Of a stretch of 22,869 bases of DNA, positions 8,729 to 15,439 are shown one piece after another. The position numbers and the translations under genes were made by a program. This DNA is from DAOPKN01 sp035391225 (GTDB lineage Bacteria > Thermotogota > Thermotogae > MWEM01), in contig DAOPKN010000034.1 in assembly GCA_035391225.1 (NCBI GenBank), forward strand, positions 1 through 22,869, written 5' to 3'. Under the pieces are notes generated by a model. It did not search any database. It saw only the letters and a list, made by a program, of their open reading frames with translations, and had not been told where the DNA came from. Within the stretch, counting starts at the first letter, position 1; each line of letters starts with the position of its first letter.

Positions 8729-8762
8729 TTTTGGAGTTTTCTTTTTTTCTCCTCCCGTTTTT

Positions 8763-8790
8763 TTGAAAAATGTTCCAAATATGCTATAAT
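8763..8790 (+). promoter_or_regulatory. Promoter of the Opp/Dpp-type ABC operon
   Basis: TTGAAA at 8763-8768, a 16-bp spacer, and TATAAT at 8785-8790 preceded by TG-C (extended -10). This is the strongest promoter in the window by eye. Start of transcription is expected near 8797, giving a leader of about 70 nt before the ATG at 8870. Confidence 0.75.
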
Positions 8791-8798
8791 CTCTGGAA

Positions 8799-8815
8799 AA
8801 GGTACTGTTAACCTT
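8799..8815. promoter_or_regulatory. Imperfect palindrome at the transcription start, possible operator
   Basis: Arms AAGGT and ACCTT flank a centre containing GTTAAC, at about +2 to +18 of the promoter just upstream. The position suits a repressor site, but it does not match the LacI-type palindrome at 15402. The arms are short, so this is weak evidence. Confidence 0.3.
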
Positions 8816-8869
8816 CACGGAGAATCGGAAAGCATAGACGTTTTTCACTTTTCAAAGGGAGGTTTTTGT

Positions 8870-10402
8870 ATGAAGAAGTTCTTGGTTGTTGCTTTTTTTG
8901 TGAGCCTTTTCGCGGTTTTCGGCTTTGCCGAGAACTACGGGGGAGATTTCGTGTACGCCATGGGGGCAGACGCGGTCACGTTGCTTCCCGCGAACATGTC
9001 GGATAATCCCTCGGAGGCCGTTTGCCGCCATATCTTCGATGGACTGGTGGAATTCGCCGAGGACATGGAAATCGTTCCCGCCCTTGCAAAAAGCTGGGAG
9101 ATTTCCGAGGACGGTACGGTGTACACCTTCCACTTGCAACAAGGCGTGAAGTTCCACGATGGGGCGGCTTTCAATGCACAAGCCGTGAAAACGTACTTCG
9201 ATTGGATCGTGGCAAGCAACGTCAAGCGCACCTCGCTGTACGAACCCTACATCAAGCAGATCAACGTGGTGGATGAGAACACCGTGGAATTCGTGTTGCA
9301 TTTCTCCTTCGGTGGATTCACCTCCACCCTTGCCCACGGCGCGGGCCTCATCGTTTCTCCGGCTATGATTGCCAAGTACGGCGACGACGTGGGGGAACTT
9401 GGCAAGCATCCCTCTGGCACCGGACCCTTTGCCCTGGAAGTATGGAAGCGTGCCGAAGTGATCCAGGTGCGTGCAAACGAGGATTACTGGAAAGGTCGCC
9501 CTTACCTCGACTCCATCGAATTCCGCGTGATCCCCGAAGACATTACCCGCGTGATCCAAGTGCAGTCGGGTGACGCCGATTTGACCATGCGTGTTCCCCC
9601 CATCATGAAACGCCGCCTGGAAGGCGACAAGAACCTCACGCTGCGCAACGATCCCAGCCTTCGCGTGATCTACCTCGGCTTCAACATGCGCAAGGCTCCT
9701 TTAGACAACGTGCTGGTGCGCCAGGCGTTCAATTACGCCATCGACAAGGAGAAACTTTGTTCGGTCATCATGCGTGGGCTTGCCACTCCTTCCGATTCTC
9801 CGCTTTCTCCCAACACTTGGGGATATGCTCCCACGGGTGGGTACCCGTACGATCCTGCAAAGGCGCGGGAACTGTTGAAGCAAGCGGGATATGACGAATT
9901 GGACATCGTGCTCTCCACCCCTCGGGGTCGCTACCTGCAGGATTACGAAACCATCATCGCCGTACAGGCCATGTTGGCGGATTCCAACATCAACGCAGAC
10001 GTGCAACCCATGGAATGGGGAGAATACATCAACTTCCTGTTCACCGAACCGGAGAATTCCAACTACGAGGTTTTCTTGCTGGGATGGGCTCCTTCCACGG
10101 GAGATGCCGATTGGGTGCTTCGCCCGTTGTTCTCCTCCGATAACCTTCCTCCTTCCGGCGACAACAACACCTTCTACAACAACCCGAAGGTGGATGAACT
10201 TATCCAAGCCGGGATGCGCGAGAGCGACCCCGAAGCACGCCATGCCATTTACGCCGAAGCGCAGCAGATCATCGTGGAAGATGCCGGGTGGGCCTTCCTG
10301 TACAACCTGAACCAGCTGGTCGTGTTCAACAACAAGGTGCAAGGCGTGGAAGTTCTTCCCATCGAGATCGTGCTGGTGAAAAACGCCTGGTTCGAAAACT
10401 GA
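8870..10402 (+). CDS. ABC transporter substrate-binding protein, family 5 (Opp/Dpp/oligosaccharide type)
   Basis: 510 residues. A Sec signal peptide (about 1-20, MKKFLVVAFF..., AFGFA before ENYGG) lacks a lipobox Cys, so the protein is probably a soluble or loosely attached periplasmic receptor. The mature protein shows the SBP_bac_5 layout: LAKSWEISEDGTVYTFHL, GVKFHDG, GTGPFALEVWKRAEVIQVRANEDYW, VRQAFNYAIDKEKL and YDPAKARELLKQAGY. The family is named for peptides, but many anaerobe members, notably in Thermotogales, bind oligosaccharides. Its operon ends in a LacI regulator followed by a glycosidase gene, so oligosaccharide binding is inferred. The start is well supported: GGGAGG lies 7 nt before the ATG. 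A strong hairpin follows the gene. Confidence 0.92.
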   Translation: MKKFLVVAFFVSLFAVFGFAENYGGDFVYAMGADAVTLLPANMSDNPSEAVCRHIFDGLVEFAEDMEIVPALAKSWEISEDGTVYTFHLQQGVKFHDGAAFNAQAVKTYFDWIVASNVKRTSLYEPYIKQINVVDENTVEFVLHFSFGGFTSTLAHGAGLIVSPAMIAKYGDDVGELGKHPSGTGPFALEVWKRAEVIQVRANEDYWKGRPYLDSIEFRVIPEDITRVIQVQSGDADLTMRVPPIMKRRLEGDKNLTLRNDPSLRVIYLGFNMRKAPLDNVLVRQAFNYAIDKEKLCSVIMRGLATPSDSPLSPNTWGYAPTGGYPYDPAKARELLKQAGYDELDIVLSTPRGRYLQDYETIIAVQAMLADSNINADVQPMEWGEYINFLFTEPENSNYEVFLLGWAPSTGDADWVLRPLFSSDNLPPSGDNNTFYNNPKVDELIQAGMRESDPEARHAIYAEAQQIIVEDAGWAFLYNLNQLVVFNNKVQGVEVLPIEIVLVKNAWFEN

Positions 10403-10434
10403 GCTCTCTCTTTCTTTCCTAACCAATTCACCGG

Positions 10435-10461
10435 ATCCGGGGGGCAAGAAACCCCCCGGAT
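10435..10461 (+). terminator. Intercistronic hairpin after the binding-protein gene
   Basis: A perfect 10-bp stem, ATCCGGGGGG with CCCCCCGGAT, and a 7-nt loop (CAAGAAA). No T-run follows, so it is more likely an attenuator or mRNA-stabilising hairpin than a full terminator. It lies between the binding protein and the first permease and could keep the binding-protein message more abundant. Confidence 0.65.
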
Positions 10462-10482
10462 TTCCTACATCGGGGTGGTGCA

Positions 10483-11400
10483 ATGCGTAACTTCGTGGTC
10501 CGACGGTTGATGTTGTTGATCCCCATCTTCCTTGGGGTGTCTATTCTCATTTTCCTGCTGATGCATTTCATTCCCGGGGATCCCGCCCGTCTTCTCGCCG
10601 GCGAGGGGGCAACCCCGCAGGACATCTTGAACATCCGGCAGAAATTCGGGTTGGACCAACCGTTGATTACCCAGTACTTCCTGTTCATGAAAGGTGTGTT
10701 CACGGGGGAGTTGATTTCCCTTCGCACCGAAGCGGGGGTGATGGAAGAAATCCTGCCCCGCTTCTGGAACACCATACAGCTATCGTTACTGAGCATCTTG
10801 ATTTCGGCAACGCTGGGAATCGGCCTGGGCATCGTGGCGGCGGTGAAACGCAACAGCTGGGTGGACAACCTGGTGATGGGATTCTCGTTGTTCGGCGTGT
10901 CCATGCCTGTTTTCTGGTTGGGGATCCTGCTCATCTTGCTGTTCGCAGTGGTATTCGACTGGTTGCCCGCCGGAGGAAAAGGTGGATTCGAGCACATCAT
11001 CCTGCCGGCTATCACCCTTGGCATGGCCACCTCCGCCATCATCGCGCGCATGACGCGCGCCAGCATGTTGCAAGTGCTCAGCCAGGATTTCATCCGAACT
11101 GCCGATGCTTTCGGGATCCGTCGAAACAAGATCATTTACAAGTACGCGCTCAAGAATGCCATGATTCCCGTGGTGACCATCGTGGGCATCCAGTTCGGGT
11201 ACATGCTGGGAGGTGCGGTGCTCACCGAGAGCGTTTTCGGCTGGCCGGGGTTGGGTCGGTTGATCGTGGATTCGATTTTCTCGCGGGACTACACCGTGGT
11301 ACAGGTGGGCATCATGGTGATCGCCATGACGTTCGTGTTCGTGAACCTGGGCGTGGACATCACCTACGCGTTCCTGGATCCCAGGATTCGCCGGAGATAG
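10483..11400 (+). CDS. ABC permease, DppB/OppB type
   Basis: 305 residues with about six membrane helices. It begins with the typical VRRLMLLIPIFLGVSILIFLLMHFIPGDPA segment and has the large periplasmic loop after helix 1 (NIRQKFGLDQPLITQY). The cytoplasmic coupling region ARMTRASMLQVLSQDFIRTADAFGI carries the EAA-like motif that contacts the ATPase, and GGAVLTESVFGWPGLGRL is a family hallmark. It forms the translocation pore with the next gene. ATG at 10483 is preceded by GGGGTGGTG. It follows the hairpin by 21 bp and ends 12 bp before the next start. Confidence 0.93.
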   Translation: MRNFVVRRLMLLIPIFLGVSILIFLLMHFIPGDPARLLAGEGATPQDILNIRQKFGLDQPLITQYFLFMKGVFTGELISLRTEAGVMEEILPRFWNTIQLSLLSILISATLGIGLGIVAAVKRNSWVDNLVMGFSLFGVSMPVFWLGILLILLFAVVFDWLPAGGKGGFEHIILPAITLGMATSAIIARMTRASMLQVLSQDFIRTADAFGIRRNKIIYKYALKNAMIPVVTIVGIQFGYMLGGAVLTESVFGWPGLGRLIVDSIFSRDYTVVQVGIMVIAMTFVFVNLGVDITYAFLDPRIRRR

Positions 11401-11412
11401 GGGGAGATGCCA

Positions 11413-12273
11413 ATGCGTCGATCGAAACGTGCCGATTCATTCTTCGTGATCTGGCGAAGGATCAAGAAAAACCGCATGGCCATGGTGGGAACGTTCATCG
11501 TGCTGTTTTTCGTGGTGCTCGCGGTTTTTGCCCCGTGGGTTGCGCCGTTTAGTCCCACCGAACACAACTACGAGGATTCGCTGGTGGGGCCCAGCCTCAA
11601 GCACTGGTTTGGCACCGACATCTACGGTCGGGACATCCTCAGTCGCGTGATTTTTGGAGCGCGTACTTCCCTTGGCATTGCCTTCCTTGCCGTGAGCATC
11701 GCTGCTGTGTCGGGTGTGCTGCTGGGAGCCATCGCGGGGTTCTTCGGGGGGTTCTGGGACGAGCTCATCATGCGCTTCTTCGATATCCTGCTGGCTTTCC
11801 CGGATATCCTGCTGGCCATCGCCATCATCGCCATCCTGGGGACGGGGTGGTTCAACCTGGTGCTGGCCATCGCGATCTATTCCATGCCCCAATTCGCGCG
11901 CATCGCCCGCTCCGAGGTGGTTTCGGTGAAGCAAAACGAGTACGTGGAAGCCGCCATGGCGCTGGGTGAAGGCCCGTGGACGAGGCTGTTCCGCTACGTG
12001 CTTCCCAACTCGCTGGCACCCGTGATCATCCAGGGTTCGTTGCGCATGGCCACCGCCATCCTGAGCATCTCGGGGCTGGGGTTCTTGGGGTTGGGGGTCA
12101 AGCCTCCGCTCGCCGAATGGGGGACGGATTTGAGCCTTGCCCGAACCTACCTGCAGGTGGCCCCCCACCTGGGTATCTTCACGGGGTTGGCGATCTTCCT
12201 CATCGTGATGGGTTTCAACTACTTCGGTGACGGGCTCAACGATGCCCTCAATCCCAAGCTGAAAGACAGGTGA
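11413..12273 (+). CDS. ABC permease, DppC/OppC type
   Basis: 286 residues. It has an N-terminal cytoplasmic basic segment (FFVIWRRIKKNRMAMVGTFIV), a first helix, the periplasmic HWFGTDIYGRDILSRVIFGARTSL motif diagnostic of DppC, and the EAA region EYVEAAMALGEGPWTRLFRYVLPN. It pairs with the preceding permease. Two in-frame ATGs are possible. That at 11413 lies 6 nt after GGGGAG and is preferred; that at 11407 abuts the ribosome-binding site and would add two residues. It is followed after 6 bp by the first ATPase gene. Confidence 0.92.
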   Translation: MRRSKRADSFFVIWRRIKKNRMAMVGTFIVLFFVVLAVFAPWVAPFSPTEHNYEDSLVGPSLKHWFGTDIYGRDILSRVIFGARTSLGIAFLAVSIAAVSGVLLGAIAGFFGGFWDELIMRFFDILLAFPDILLAIAIIAILGTGWFNLVLAIAIYSMPQFARIARSEVVSVKQNEYVEAAMALGEGPWTRLFRYVLPNSLAPVIIQGSLRMATAILSISGLGFLGLGVKPPLAEWGTDLSLARTYLQVAPHLGIFTGLAIFLIVMGFNYFGDGLNDALNPKLKDR

Positions 12274-12279
12274 TGCACG

Positions 12280-13308
12280 ATGACCAAGAAGACATCCACC
12301 GCATCCACTTCCGGGCCCATCCTCGAGGTCAACGACTTGAAGGTGTACTTCGATACCGAGGAAGGTGAGGTCAAGGCGTTGGAAAACGTGAGCTACCAGA
12401 TCCAGAGGGGACAGGTGCTGGGCATGGTGGGAGAAACCGGTTCGGGAAAGAGCGTCTCGGCTTACACGGTGATGGGGCTATTGCCCAAGCCGCCGGGAAA
12501 GATCTTGAAGGGCAGCGTGAAGTTCAAGGGGGAGGAGATCTTGGGTCTTCCCGACAAGCGCATGCGAAAGATTCGCGGCAACGACCTGGCCATGATTTTC
12601 CAGGAACCCATGACGTCGTTGAACCCGGTTTTCACCATCGGCGACCAGATGCAGGACGTGTTGCAGGCCCACAACGACTGGGACAAGCCCAAGGCAACCG
12701 AGCAGGCCATCGACGCGCTGAAGGCCGTTCGCATGAAGGACCCGGAGATGGTGCTCAAGAAGTTTCCGCATGAGTTGTCGGGAGGGATGCGCCAGCGCGT
12801 GATGATCGCCATGGCGTTGTCCTGCGATCCGGAGTTGCTGGTGGCCGACGAGCCCACCACGGCGCTGGACGTCACCATCCAGGCCCAAATCCTGGGACTT
12901 CTGAAGGAAATGCAGAAGAATTTCCACCTCAGCGTGCTACTGATCACCCACAACCTGGGGGTGGTGGCACAGAATTGCGACGCCATTTGCGTGATGTACG
13001 CGGGGAACATCGTGGAATACGGCACCTCGGAACAGATTTTCCATCGCCCCGTGCATCCCTACACCCGCGGACTGATCAAGGCGATTCCTCCGGTTGAAGG
13101 GGAAAGCACACACCTGAACATCATCCCGGGGGTTGTGCCCAACCTGATCCATCCACCCGAAGGTTGCCGTTTCCATCCGCGGTGCGAGAGGGCCAAAAAG
13201 GGAAAGTGCGATTCCCAGGTTCCTTCCATGGCCGACGTGGAGAACGACCCTGGGCACCGGGTGAACTGCTTCTTCCCCTACTTGCCCGAAGACGGGGGGG
13301 TGGCATGA
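12280..13308 (+). CDS. ABC transporter ATPase, DppD/OppD type
   Basis: 342 residues. Walker A GETGSGKS (51-58), Q-loop FQEPMTSLNP (107-116), signature LSGGMRQR (166-173), Walker B LLVADEPTTALD, and H-loop His224. The C-terminal oligopeptide-transporter extension has four cysteines (C296, C302, C310, C330; GCRFHPRC...KGKC...VNCFF). In structurally studied DppD-type proteins such cysteines can hold a [4Fe-4S] cluster. It forms a heterodimer with the next ATPase to power import. The stop overlaps the next start by 4 bp (ATGA). Confidence 0.94.
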   Translation: MTKKTSTASTSGPILEVNDLKVYFDTEEGEVKALENVSYQIQRGQVLGMVGETGSGKSVSAYTVMGLLPKPPGKILKGSVKFKGEEILGLPDKRMRKIRGNDLAMIFQEPMTSLNPVFTIGDQMQDVLQAHNDWDKPKATEQAIDALKAVRMKDPEMVLKKFPHELSGGMRQRVMIAMALSCDPELLVADEPTTALDVTIQAQILGLLKEMQKNFHLSVLLITHNLGVVAQNCDAICVMYAGNIVEYGTSEQIFHRPVHPYTRGLIKAIPPVEGESTHLNIIPGVVPNLIHPPEGCRFHPRCERAKKGKCDSQVPSMADVENDPGHRVNCFFPYLPEDGGVA

Positions 13309-14270
13309 TGGCGATCGTGGAAGTGAAGCAGCTCACGCGCAAGTTCAAGGTGCTTCGCGGTGCACTGGGCAAAAATGCCTCCATCACGGCTGTGAACAAC
13401 GTGAGTTTCTCCATCGAGAAGGGAGAAACACTGGGACTGGTGGGGGAATCGGGGTGTGGCAAATCCACAACCGGCAAGATGCTGTTGAACCTGCTTGCCC
13501 CGACTTCCGGGGAAATCGTCTTCGAGGGGCAGTCCATTTCCGGGCTCTCCGAATCCAAGTTCAAGCCCTTCCGGCGGAACATCCAAATCGTGTTCCAGGA
13601 CCCCTACTCTTCGCTCAACCCGCGCATGACCATTTTCGACCTGCTGCGACGCCCGTTGAAGATCTTCAAGATCACCTCCAGCAAGCAGGAAGAACAGGAG
13701 CTGATCCAAAGCACGCTCTCACAGGTGGGGCTCAAACCCGAACACACCACGCGCTATCCCCACGAGTTTTCGGGTGGGCAGCGCCAGAGGGTTGCCGTGG
13801 CGCGTGCCATCCTCACCTCGCCGCGCTTCGTGGTGCTCGACGAACCCACCTCCGCGTTGGACGTGTCCGTGCAGGCGCAAATCATGAACCTTCTTTTGGA
13901 CCTCAAAACACGGTTGGGTCTCACGTACCTGTTCATCTCGCATGACCTTTCCGTGATCAAGTTTATCAGTAACCGCATCGCGGTGATGTACCTGGGGTAC
14001 ATCGTGGAAGTGGCCAAGACGCGGGAAATGTTTGCCAACAAGCTGCATCCCTACACGCGGCTGCTGTTCCAGTCCATTCCCGTGCCGAATCCTTCCATCA
14101 AGATGGAATACAAGATCGATACCGGGGAGCTTCCCTCGTTGCTCCGTCCTCCCAAGGGCTGTCCGTTTGCCACGCGTTGCCCCCGAAAAATGCCGCGTTG
14201 CGAGCAGCAAAAGCCCGTTTTGAAAGATGTAGGGGATGGGCACCTGGTTTCTTGCTTCCTGTACGAGTAG
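13305..14270 (+). CDS. ABC transporter ATPase, DppF/OppF type
   Basis: 321 residues. Walker A GESGCGKS (47-54), Q-loop FQDPYSSLNP (97-106), signature FSGGQRQR (155-162), Walker B FVVLDEPTSALD, and H-loop His213 in ISHDLSV. The C-terminal extension carries C286, C292, C299 and C317 in the same spacing style as the partner ATPase. The start is the ATG overlapping the previous stop (ATGA); a second ATG follows immediately. Longer upstream starts would read within the previous gene and are unsupported. It ends 15 bp before the LacI-type gene, so the regulator is probably co-transcribed. Confidence 0.94.
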   Translation: MMAIVEVKQLTRKFKVLRGALGKNASITAVNNVSFSIEKGETLGLVGESGCGKSTTGKMLLNLLAPTSGEIVFEGQSISGLSESKFKPFRRNIQIVFQDPYSSLNPRMTIFDLLRRPLKIFKITSSKQEEQELIQSTLSQVGLKPEHTTRYPHEFSGGQRQRVAVARAILTSPRFVVLDEPTSALDVSVQAQIMNLLLDLKTRLGLTYLFISHDLSVIKFISNRIAVMYLGYIVEVAKTREMFANKLHPYTRLLFQSIPVPNPSIKMEYKIDTGELPSLLRPPKGCPFATRCPRKMPRCEQQKPVLKDVGDGHLVSCFLYE

Positions 14271-14285
14271 AGGGAGGGGGACGGG

Positions 14286-15326
14286 TTGGTGGAGAAGAAG
14301 AAAACCATCTACGACATTGCCCGGGAAGCCGGGGTGTCGGTTTCGACGGTGTCGCGCGTGCTCAACGGCCACTCGGTGGTGCGCGAGCAAACCGCGCAAA
14401 AGGTGCGGGCACTCATCGAAAAGTACGGTTTTTCTCCCAGTGCGGTGGCGCGCAACCTTTCCAACAAGCGTTCCTCGCTGATCGGCTGTATCTTGCCGGA
14501 CATCACCAACCCGTTTTACTCCTCGCTTTTCTCCGACCTGGAACGCTGGACCACCTACCACGACTACGTGCTCTTTTTAGCCAACACGCTCAACGACTTT
14601 CGCCTGGAGTCCAAGTACCTCTCCATCTTCCAGGAACGGCAGGTGGAAGGGGTTTTCTGGGCGGGGGGGCGCATAAACGAGGTCACGGTGAACCCGGGGT
14701 ACGTGGAGGAGGTGCAAACCTTTTCCGAGCACACCCCCATCGTGATGATCAACGGGCACCTCAAGGGCATAAGCTGCCACAGCGTGGAAGCCAACGAGGT
14801 GGACGGCGTGTACAAGCTCGTGGAGCTGCTGGCCTCCGAGGGACATCGAAACATCGGGTACCTTGGCGGGGTGAGGGGAATCACCTCCTACGAGGCCAAG
14901 ATCCGTGCGTTCAAGAAGAAGATGAAAGAGTTGCACCTGCCGGTGAAATCCTCCTGGATCATACCCGGCTCGTTTGACGTGGAATCGGGGATCCTGGGAT
15001 TCCAAGGGTTGCTGGCGGCCAAAACGCTGCCCTCCGCGGTGCTTTGCGTGAACGACTTGGTGGCCATCGGCACCGTTGCCGCCGCGAACCGTGAAGGAAT
15101 GCAGGTGCCCGAAGACCTTTCGGTGTGCGGTTTCGACGACATTCCCCTTTCCCGCCACTTTTTCCCCGACCTCACCACGGTGAACCAGAACTACTACGAA
15201 CTGGCGCGCAGCGCGATGCGCATGATGTTGCAACTCCAGGATGGCAAGAAAACCCCACCCCGCGTCGTGGTCGAAACCCTTCTTTCCGTTCGAAATTCCA
15301 CGAAAAGGAATCCTTTCTCCTCCTAA
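14286..15326 (+). CDS. LacI/GalR-family transcriptional regulator
   Basis: 346 residues. The N-terminal helix-turn-helix, TIYDIAREAGVSVSTVSRVLNG (7-28), is the classic LacI DNA-binding motif, followed by hinge residues SAVARNLSNKRS. The rest is a sugar-binding-protein-like effector core (LIGCILPDITNPFYSSLFSDLE, GHRNIGYLGG, CVNDLVAIGTVAAANREGMQVPEDLSVCGFDDIPLS). It should bind a palindrome and release it on binding a sugar or sugar phosphate. A matching perfect palindrome lies about 75 bp downstream at the promoter of the GH30 and sugar-transport genes, its likely target. The start is TTG 14286 or GTG 14289; both follow AGGGAGGGGG. The position links the Opp-type operon to carbohydrate use. 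Confidence 0.93.
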   Translation: MVEKKKTIYDIAREAGVSVSTVSRVLNGHSVVREQTAQKVRALIEKYGFSPSAVARNLSNKRSSLIGCILPDITNPFYSSLFSDLERWTTYHDYVLFLANTLNDFRLESKYLSIFQERQVEGVFWAGGRINEVTVNPGYVEEVQTFSEHTPIVMINGHLKGISCHSVEANEVDGVYKLVELLASEGHRNIGYLGGVRGITSYEAKIRAFKKKMKELHLPVKSSWIIPGSFDVESGILGFQGLLAAKTLPSAVLCVNDLVAIGTVAAANREGMQVPEDLSVCGFDDIPLSRHFFPDLTTVNQNYYELARSAMRMMLQLQDGKKTPPRVVVETLLSVRNSTKRNPFSS

Positions 15327-15363
15327 ACCCCCTTTTTTTGTTCCTCTTTTGTCCTCAATCGGT

Positions 15364-15393
15364 TTGCCCTTTGCCTGGAAAATAGTATAAAAT
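15364..15393 (+). promoter_or_regulatory. Promoter of the GH30/sugar-ABC operon
   Basis: TTGCCC at 15364-15369 and TATAAA at 15386-15391 with a 16-bp spacer. Transcription should start near 15398, immediately before the operator palindrome. That start point makes the farthest in-frame GTG (15395) unlikely as a start codon. Confidence 0.5.
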
Positions 15394-15401
15394 TGTGAAT
15401 A

Positions 15402-15415
15402 TGAAACCGGTTTCA
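15402..15415. promoter_or_regulatory. LacI-family operator, perfect 14-bp palindrome
   Basis: TGAAACCGGTTTCA is perfectly palindromic with a central CG, the form used by LacI/GalR regulators, and it fits the general cre-like pattern TGNAANCGNWNNCA. It lies at about +5 to +18 of the promoter just upstream, where bound repressor would block transcription. The adjacent LacI-type gene is the obvious candidate regulator. Confidence 0.75.
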
Positions 15416-15439
15416 AAATTTACAATGGTGGTAATTGCC

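Noticed and set aside
8729..8762. Terminator after the DHH gene
   Set aside because: T-rich sequence is present but the only stem is GGAG/CTCC, too short to call.
12430..12445. GAAACCGGTT, similar to the LacI operator
   Set aside because: It is part of the Walker A coding sequence (GETGSGKS) and lacks the last two palindrome bases, so codon constraint explains it.
15395..15439. GTG 15395 and ATG 15425 starts for the GH30 gene
   Set aside because: GTG 15395 precedes the predicted transcription start and would span the operator; ATG 15425 has no ribosome-binding site. The TTG and the inner ATG are better.
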